Program-made: the position numbers and the translations under genes
The notes under the pieces: generated by a model
What the model was told of the DNA's origin: nothing
The model's database searches: none
What the model saw: the letters and a program-made list of their open reading frames with translations, nothing else
Assembly (NCBI GenBank): GCA_007258455.2
Contig: VDFB02373365.1
Location: forward strand, 219,118,162 to 219,182,161
Direction of reading: 5' to 3'
Source of the DNA: Sequoia sempervirens
Taxonomy: Eukaryota; Streptophyta; Pinopsida; Cupressales; Cupressaceae
Length of the DNA: 64,000 bases
In this document: positions 58,075-64,000 of the stretch, one piece after another
Position numbering within the stretch: the stretch's first letter is position 1
Layout of the letters: each line of letters begins with the position of its first letter

Positions 58075-59720
58075 CATTGCAAACTTTGTCCAAGGTAGTA
58101 GCTCTCTCAAAAGCTATCTATGGGGTTCATCTGTGCGAGTATATCTCATCCAGAAGGGAGAATGGGGTCTAGTAGTGGGAATGGAAGTTCTTTGACTTTT
58201 TGCAAGTCAAATAAGATCGTCACTAGTAGAAGACCTATTTTATTAAAGATGGATTTTTCTACCAGATATCTCAGATTCTATCCTATGGTTTTCCTCTAAA
58301 ATTGGATCATATTCAGTAAAAATAGGTTATAATGCTATCAAAAATGAAACTATGGTGGACTCGTGGCCGAAGTGGCTTTGCTAGGGAAAGAGATTTCTCC
58401 CGAAGGAAGATTCCTTGTCTTGGGTGGCTATGCATGAGCAAGTATGATGGGTGGTAGGTTGGAGTGGCTGGGTGTTTTCGTGCCTCACTGGTGTGTTCTC
58501 TGTAGACAAAACATTGAGGATGTTGAACATCTTTTACTGCAATGCAATTTTTCCCAATCTTGCTGGAGGACCTTTTGTGCAAAAGTGGAATGACATGGGC
58601 TCTTTCCAAATACTTTAAAATCTCTTTTTGAATCCTGGTTGAATATCTTCAATGGATCTACTTTTGGTGGTTTGTTTTAAAAAAATTCAGAAATGGTGGT
58701 CTGGCAAATATGGCATGACAGAAAGCTAGAATCTTTAAAGGAAAAGTAACTTCTCTAGATGGTATTCTATTTAAAATTGAAAATAGGTATTAGTGAGCAT
58801 CTTAACAAGAGCCTAATGAAAGATAATTTCAAGTACTTCTCAGTGTGGGATGAAAGGATGGAGAAAGTCTAGAAATTACTTAAGACTCCAAGTGGGAATT
58901 TATTAAAGTGTAGAGGTGGTAGAAGTAAATCTAAATGGATTTTTCCACCAAGGGGCTGCCTAAAAATGAACTTTGACAAGGCCTCAAAGAGCAACTGAGG
59001 CCCCTTAGGTGCTATATTTTTCATCCATAATGATGTAAGGAACTTCATTGGTGTTCCTTCTTTTAAACTCTCATGGATTACAAATAATGAGGCTGAAAGC
59101 ATGGCATTGTTGGAAGGTGTTAATTTTTGTGCATCCTAGGGATGGCACAATGTGTATTTTGAAGGTGATTTGAAAGGTTGTGGTGAAGCAAGTAGCTTCA
59201 AATCATTCACCCAGTTGGAAACTAAATATGTGGAGTGAAGCAATAAACAAGTAACTTGGGAAGTTAAGAATACACACTATCACATGTTTTCAGAGAAGAA
59301 ATTTTTTTAGAGGATCTCCTCTCAAAGTTTGGGATTGATCAAGCTGAGTACGTAGTCTCTTTTTAGAATGACAACTTGTTGCCCGACCTCATAGAAATTT
59401 GTATGAATGAAGCACATAAAGTTGCAGTTTAGCATGGTCAATTCTCCCCTTGGGTTAGTTATATGGTGAAGGCTTACAACAAGGTTGATGGAGTAGAAGC
59501 AATCAATAAACTCAAGGTGGAAAATGTTGTGAAGGACCTCTAGACTTTCTTGGTTCATGTGTATGGAAACAAGGAATCTTTGGAAATGTTTCAATTTAGA
59601 ATTTCAAAGCTATGGGTTGGGATTGTCACTGTAAGATGAATGTAAAAAAATATCCTATAATTTTTTTCTAGAAGCAATGAATGAGAGCCACCCTCTTTGA
59701 TGGTAATTCGCCCAAAAAAA
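58075..59720 (+). mobile_element. LINE, right part: zf-RVT, RNase H and 3' end
   Basis: Continues the LINE of 48.6-52.7 kb after the copia insertion. The zf-RVT end is seen at about 58300-58560 (plus-strand CRQNIEDVEHLLLQCNF-like text). RNase H remnant at 58955-59260 has MNFDKASKSN, then a stop, then NNEAESMALLEG and FEGDLKG. A further piece of translated text to about 59640 is unassigned. The element closes with a short A run at 59711-59718 after ATTCGCCC. Confidence 0.75.
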
Positions 59721-59871
59721 ATGATTATTTGTTACAAGTTGTTTACTTTTGAATTAATATCTATATTTTAATATATAAATATTAAAAATAAAATATATTA
59801 TATTAAATTATAGGTTTTATTCTATGTAGACACAAGTGCAACTAAATCTCTTCATTCAACTCAATAATTGT

Positions 59872-61749
59872 CTTTTATTAACGATAAAAAAGTTTTGAAG
59901 GGTTCCTGAAACCCTGTACAAAAAGCAACAATGACAAAAGAAAAAATAGTGGATTGCCCACACAAAAAACCAAAGACAAGTTGATTACTAGAACATCAGT
60001 AGACCATCAGTGAAACAAACAATAAAAAACAAAGAAAACAAAGCAAAACAAACAGCCATTAGATAAGTTCTTTAAGTATCCTTGTCGCTTCCATGTCCTT
60101 TGACGCTAGCCTATCATGCATCTCCATGATGTCTTCCACATCCTACCTAGGGACTATCTTGCAATTCTTAGTTTTACTATGAATGTGCACACTTGATCCA
60201 GCTCCTAGGTCTATGGTCTACATCTCCAATACATCATTCTCCCCCTTTCCTTGCTCATATGCTCATCAAACAATCCTCTGCTCACCCAATATTTTTCCTT
60301 CTAGTTGAGGAAAAATAGACCTTCATCCAAAGCCTCCAACTTCTTCCTACTAAGATTAATGGTTGTGTCCATGCCCTTACAGAGTTGTCTATTATTCTTT
60401 TCAAGCAGCACCATTCTTAGACCATAGTCATTTTTTAGACTATCTGGCTCATCCACCACATAGTCAATACTGGAATTTAACTAAAGATGGAGTCCTTCTC
60501 CTTAAGGCTTTGTAGAGTGGAAATATTGCATCAAGCAATAGTTTCATGCTTATTGTGGAGCTCTTACACCTCTTGAACCAACCACATCAATAAATTAAAA
60601 GAAATGTCTTCCCCTTCTTTCACCAAACCTAACTCCTACAAGAAGTCCATAGCCCCCCAAAAAGGGCCCCTGCCTTGACGCCCAGTAGGAGGATCCTCAT
60701 CTTGAGACACCTTGGTTATAAAATTGTCCTTGCCTCTGTCCTTAGATGCCACCACAGTAGAATCATCCACATTAACTACATAATTCACCTTACCAATAGG
60801 AAGGGACCCACCATCTCCATAAAAATCTGAGTTTGAATTCTCCATATTCACCATCCCACCATCCTAAAAATCCTCCACCACCTCCTAAAGTTTAACCCCC
60901 ATCTCCTTGAAGTGGTTCTTGGACTTCTTACCAGAAAAAATCCACTCCTTTGCACCCTCCTTGAAGCGACTTTTGCGCTTAACATATGGGATGGAAAGTT
61001 TAGCCTTAGAAGTGGAGGGTTTCTTCCCTCTAGATGAGGGTGTATAATCAAGGTATGTATTGTATCCATTAGACTATCTTTTTGAGTCCTCTTCAATTTT
61101 CATTCCCTTGCTCTCTAAAATCTCTTCAACCCAATGTTCCCCACTCCCTTCCCTCTTCTTTTTCAAAAAATGGGACTAGGGAGTATAAAAAATGTAGTTG
61201 GCTTTAATAAAATCCACTATGAGCAACATTAAACCTTCAGGTAGAAAGGAGTTTCTAGGGTTGTTCCTAAAATTCAAAATTCCTTCCTCCAAAGACACCA
61301 ATAGGTAAAATGGGAAGGAAACAAGCTTACCGTGCTAGAAGTGATTCAACAAAATGAAATGGTGATCATACATTGTCATGTATCTATCATCCAAGGTAAA
61401 GTATTACATCAATGCCATCACCACATCCTACTAGATAGGTTTAATCTTGGACCTATCATACCTACCACAATCCAACCTAACCATTTTAGCCTGTTCTCTA
61501 TCCTGGAGAAAATTTTGCCTTGTTGACTGCAAGAGGTTCTTGTCCCTATAGAATTTCCTTCCTTCCATCGACATACCAGTCACCTACATAATGAATTCTT
61601 CATTAATCGTGGTATCCCTTACAAAAATGCTAAGAACACAACCATGCCAACCATCAACGAAATCTTTGGAAACTCTAGTCTTAAAGCCATGCAGCCTTTC
61701 CATAAAAGGGGTCACCCTACCCTTTTGTAGGATAGCCCAAACATTCAAA
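59872..61749 (-). mobile_element. 5'-truncated retroposon with unrecognised coding remnant, minus strand
   Basis: 1878 bp flanked by TCAATAATTGT (59861-59871 and 61750-61760; with one mismatch the repeat extends to 15 bp). On the minus strand the 3' end is CTTTTTTATCGTTAATAAAA, preceded by GGGTTTCAGGAACCCTTC, a retroposon-type tail. The upstream part has gag/ORF1-like text such as QVTGMSMEGRKFYRD (with one stop nearby), a Lys/Ser-rich middle and MVNMENSNSDFYGDGGSLPI at 60854. At least ten stops are present. I do not recognise the family with certainty; ORF1 of a LINE or a processed gag-like gene are both possible. Confidence 0.65.
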
Positions 61750-61760
61750 TCAATAATTGT

Positions 61761-62546
61761 TAAATATTAATGAGCCAATAATTATTTAGCAAAGAATCTT
61801 AGAGTGGCATTAAAAAAAAAAATGAATTAATATTGGAATTAAGTTTTGAAATAAAGATATTAGATGAATAAAATTTTAGCATTATATCTATTAATCATAC
61901 TTAAGTGATTTTTATTAGTAATATATTTTATTTTTAATTTATTTTTATTTTTGAATAGTTTTAGTAATAATTTTTACCTAATTATTAATCCTAATCCTAC
62001 TCCTAATTATAATTCTCTTAGGATTATAATGATTAATAATAGGATTAGAATTAGAATTTAATTAATAATTATAATATTTTTTGTTATATTAATTCAATTA
62101 TAATAATTTTAGTTATTTTAATTCAAATCTTATTTATATTTATTTATGTTTTGAAATTAATAAAATTTGAAAAATAAAAAAGTGGCAATGTCAAATAGTT
62201 TAAGGTTTAATTTAAATTTTTATTTTAATTGCATAAAATCAAATCCCTAGGAAGATTATCTTCATATGCTAATTTATGGGTGTGTTTAATTCAAGTTTTA
62301 TTTTATTATTTTGATAGTGTGAATCCAAATCTCTATAAAATAGCTAGTTGACTTTTGTGAGATTTACTTTAATAAAAAAATAACAATAGCATACATTAAA
62401 AAAAATCAATCTTAAAAAATGTAAAAATAAGTAACATTTATTTATTTTAGATAAAATTAATGAAGTGGCTTTATAAAGAGAAAAAAAAAATCATTCTAAA
62501 TAAAATGCTAAAAAAATAGTTTTCCTTCCTTTCCTTACAAATTTGT
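61761..62546. other. AT-rich stretch without gene
   Basis: No open frame or RNA gene is visible. At 61985-62060 there are TAATCCTAATCCT units followed by inverted relatives (ATAATAGGATTAG), giving an imperfect hairpin. Confidence 0.5.
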
Positions 62547-63341
62547 GGGCATGTGCAGGATCATGATGGGCCAAAAAGTGGCAATATGATGAGTATATGG
62601 CTGACGACTATATTTTTACCCAAAATTGATAGAATAAAAAGAGTTTTTAAAGGAGATTCTCAGCTTTCTACCAATATAAATTATGCTTTACTTTTAACTT
62701 AATAAGTAATTATTATTCATTTTCTATTCAAATTACGACTAAAGTCCTAATGGATAGAATGATTGAAAAACATCTATAGCTTTCAAATAGTATCACATTT
62801 TTTGAATCCAAAACATGCGTCACATTCTGTGATTCCCATACTATACGATTCAAAAAAGAAAAACTGGATTTCATGAAGTTTTGACCAAGTTAAGGTGGTC
62901 AAACATAGGAGTTTTTTTATATTTTTTTAAAATTTCTAATAAAAAATTCATAATTAATTATTTAGTCAGAAAAAAATTACAAAAAATATGCATCACATTG
63001 AAGCATGAGTCCTCTACTTATATCTAAAATATTATAAAAAAATATTATCATTTTATTGTGATTAGGATGGTTTGAAAAACACCTACTTACTATTTTTTCT
63101 CTGAAATTTGAGTACCACTACATTGAAATTTCAAATTTTCACCGAATAGATTTTTTTTTTTTAAAACAAACCTAGTAGTTTAGAAACTACATTCAATTTT
63201 CTATAGATTCTATTCTTGCATATTTTTTACATAATATAGATAACTTATTCAAATTTTTACATCAAGTTGCCTAACTCCAATTTTCTTGAATTTTTCGCCA
63301 CATAAGGGCCTATTTTTTCCATGATGATCCTACGCATACCC
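62547..63341 (+). mobile_element. Inverted-repeat DNA element, copy 7
   Basis: 795 bp from GGGCATGTGCAGGATCATGAT to CCTACGCATACCC. Flanks TTGT (62543-62546) and TCGT (63342-63345), a 4-bp duplication with one transition. Same orientation as copies 1, 3 and 4. Non-coding. Confidence 0.8.
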
Positions 63342-63512
63342 TCGTCAATAACTCCCCAAACTTCTTAGCCAATTATGTTCAAGAGAAATACTTTTTACAA
63401 TCTTTAAAGTTAAACATTTAACATTTTTTCTTTTAAAAAATTAAATTGTATTTGAAGAGCATAAAATTTTAGTTTTTAATTGGTTCAAAACCAACTTATT
63501 AATAACTAAATA

Positions 63513-63807
63513 GTTCCCTGTAGCAGGGCGCCCACCATGGGTTCGACTCTCCGGCTCTCCCGTGGTACCGGTTGGTGTGTCCCACCAGCACTGCCGGTCA
63601 CGGTAAAAAGTTTACCGGTGGTGGGGGGTTATATGGGGGGCCGTGCTGCACCCGATTCCCCTTTCTGAATATAAGGTCCTAAGTTGGTTAAGGTGTTCCC
63701 CGCGCCCACCATGGTTCGACTCTGGGGCCGGTTGGTGTGTATTGGGGTAAAAAGTTGTGGTGGGGGTTATATTGGGGGCGTGCTGCACCCAATTCCCCTC
63801 GATTAAA
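63513..63807 (+). mobile_element. Dimeric tRNA-derived SINE
   Basis: Two related units, 63513-63667 and 63671-63807, inside one 9-bp direct repeat AACTAAATA (63504-63512 and 63808-63816). Unit 1 is the long form (GTGGTACCGGTTGGTG, then CCAGCACTGCCGGTCA) without a box A. Unit 2 has box A (TAAGTTGGTTAAGG at 63679-63692) and box B (GGTTCGACTC at 63713-63722) and lacks three blocks of the long form. Both end GTGCTGCACCC-AATTCCCC or the like. The single outer duplication means the dimer moved as one transcript. Confidence 0.8.
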
Positions 63808-63816
63808 AACTAAATA

Positions 63817-64000
63817 ACACAATAATTCAATAAATTACAAATTAATTTTTATTTTTGAATATGTTTTATTTTATTTTCACTTTTTAATTTTGATGTTACT
63901 CTTAATTTTTAATATAAAGTTAGAATTTTTCTTTTAACAATTTTAATATAATTTATTTTTATTAAACCAAAAGTGTTCCTTATATGAAGTGAACAACCTA
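63817..64000. other. AT-rich end of the window with a shared 27-mer
   Basis: No gene is visible. 63973-63999 is identical to 47841-47867, so a further dispersed repeat begins here and runs out of the window. Confidence 0.5.

Noticed and set aside
59322..59594. 90-codon minus-strand frame
   Set aside because: Antisense to the 3' part of the LINE; no domain is visible.

Overview
The window looks like intergenic DNA from a large-genome seed plant. I found no host protein gene, tRNA or rRNA gene in it. Nearly everything recognisable is a plant-type transposable element: a Ty3/gypsy chromovirus, Ty1/copia elements, L1-type LINEs with a plant RNase H domain, tRNA-derived SINEs and short inverted-repeat DNA elements. 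The base composition is AT-rich and almost every reading frame is broken, so most copies are old. The dense nesting and long LTRs fit a gymnosperm-like genome, but that is inference and a large-genome angiosperm is not excluded.

Layout. 1-30393 is one chromovirus: the last 112 bp of the 5' LTR, a decayed gag-pol (113-4782), and a 3' LTR that starts at 4783 and ends at 30393. That 3' LTR has been split by a LINE on the minus strand (about 7.0-13.66 kb) and by a giant-LTR element without coding capacity (13874-28970: LTRs 6249 and 7646 bp, internal part only 1202 bp). The second LTR of the inner element received three inverted-repeat DNA elements. 30453-31243 and 33038-33765 hold two more of these. 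34036-34204 is a SINE. 34246-39981 is a minus-strand solo LTR related to the first two LTR elements and carrying one more inverted-repeat element. 40.6-46.8 kb is a strongly eroded minus-strand copia element. 48.6-59.72 kb is a plus-strand LINE cut in two by a copia element with clear LTRs (52703-58069). 59872-61749 is a 5'-truncated retroposon with an unrecognised reading frame. 62547-63341 is a seventh inverted-repeat element and 63513-63807 a dimeric SINE.

Most interesting points. (1) Seven copies of a non-coding element of about 790 bp with an inverted end GGGTATGTGCAGGATCAT. Three insertions can be proved against the empty site in the sister LTR, and each has a 4-bp target duplication. 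(2) The giant-LTR element keeps PBS, PPT and LTRs but has no gag-pol. It shares LTR ends, priming signals and a conserved stem-loop with compensatory base changes with the chromovirus and the solo LTR, which suggests mobilisation in trans. (3) A perfect 34-nt inverted repeat, a heterodimeric SINE with its own target duplication, an ATGA stop/start overlap between LINE ORF1 and ORF2, and a well-preserved downstream reading frame in the same LINE. All counts and alignments were done by eye.
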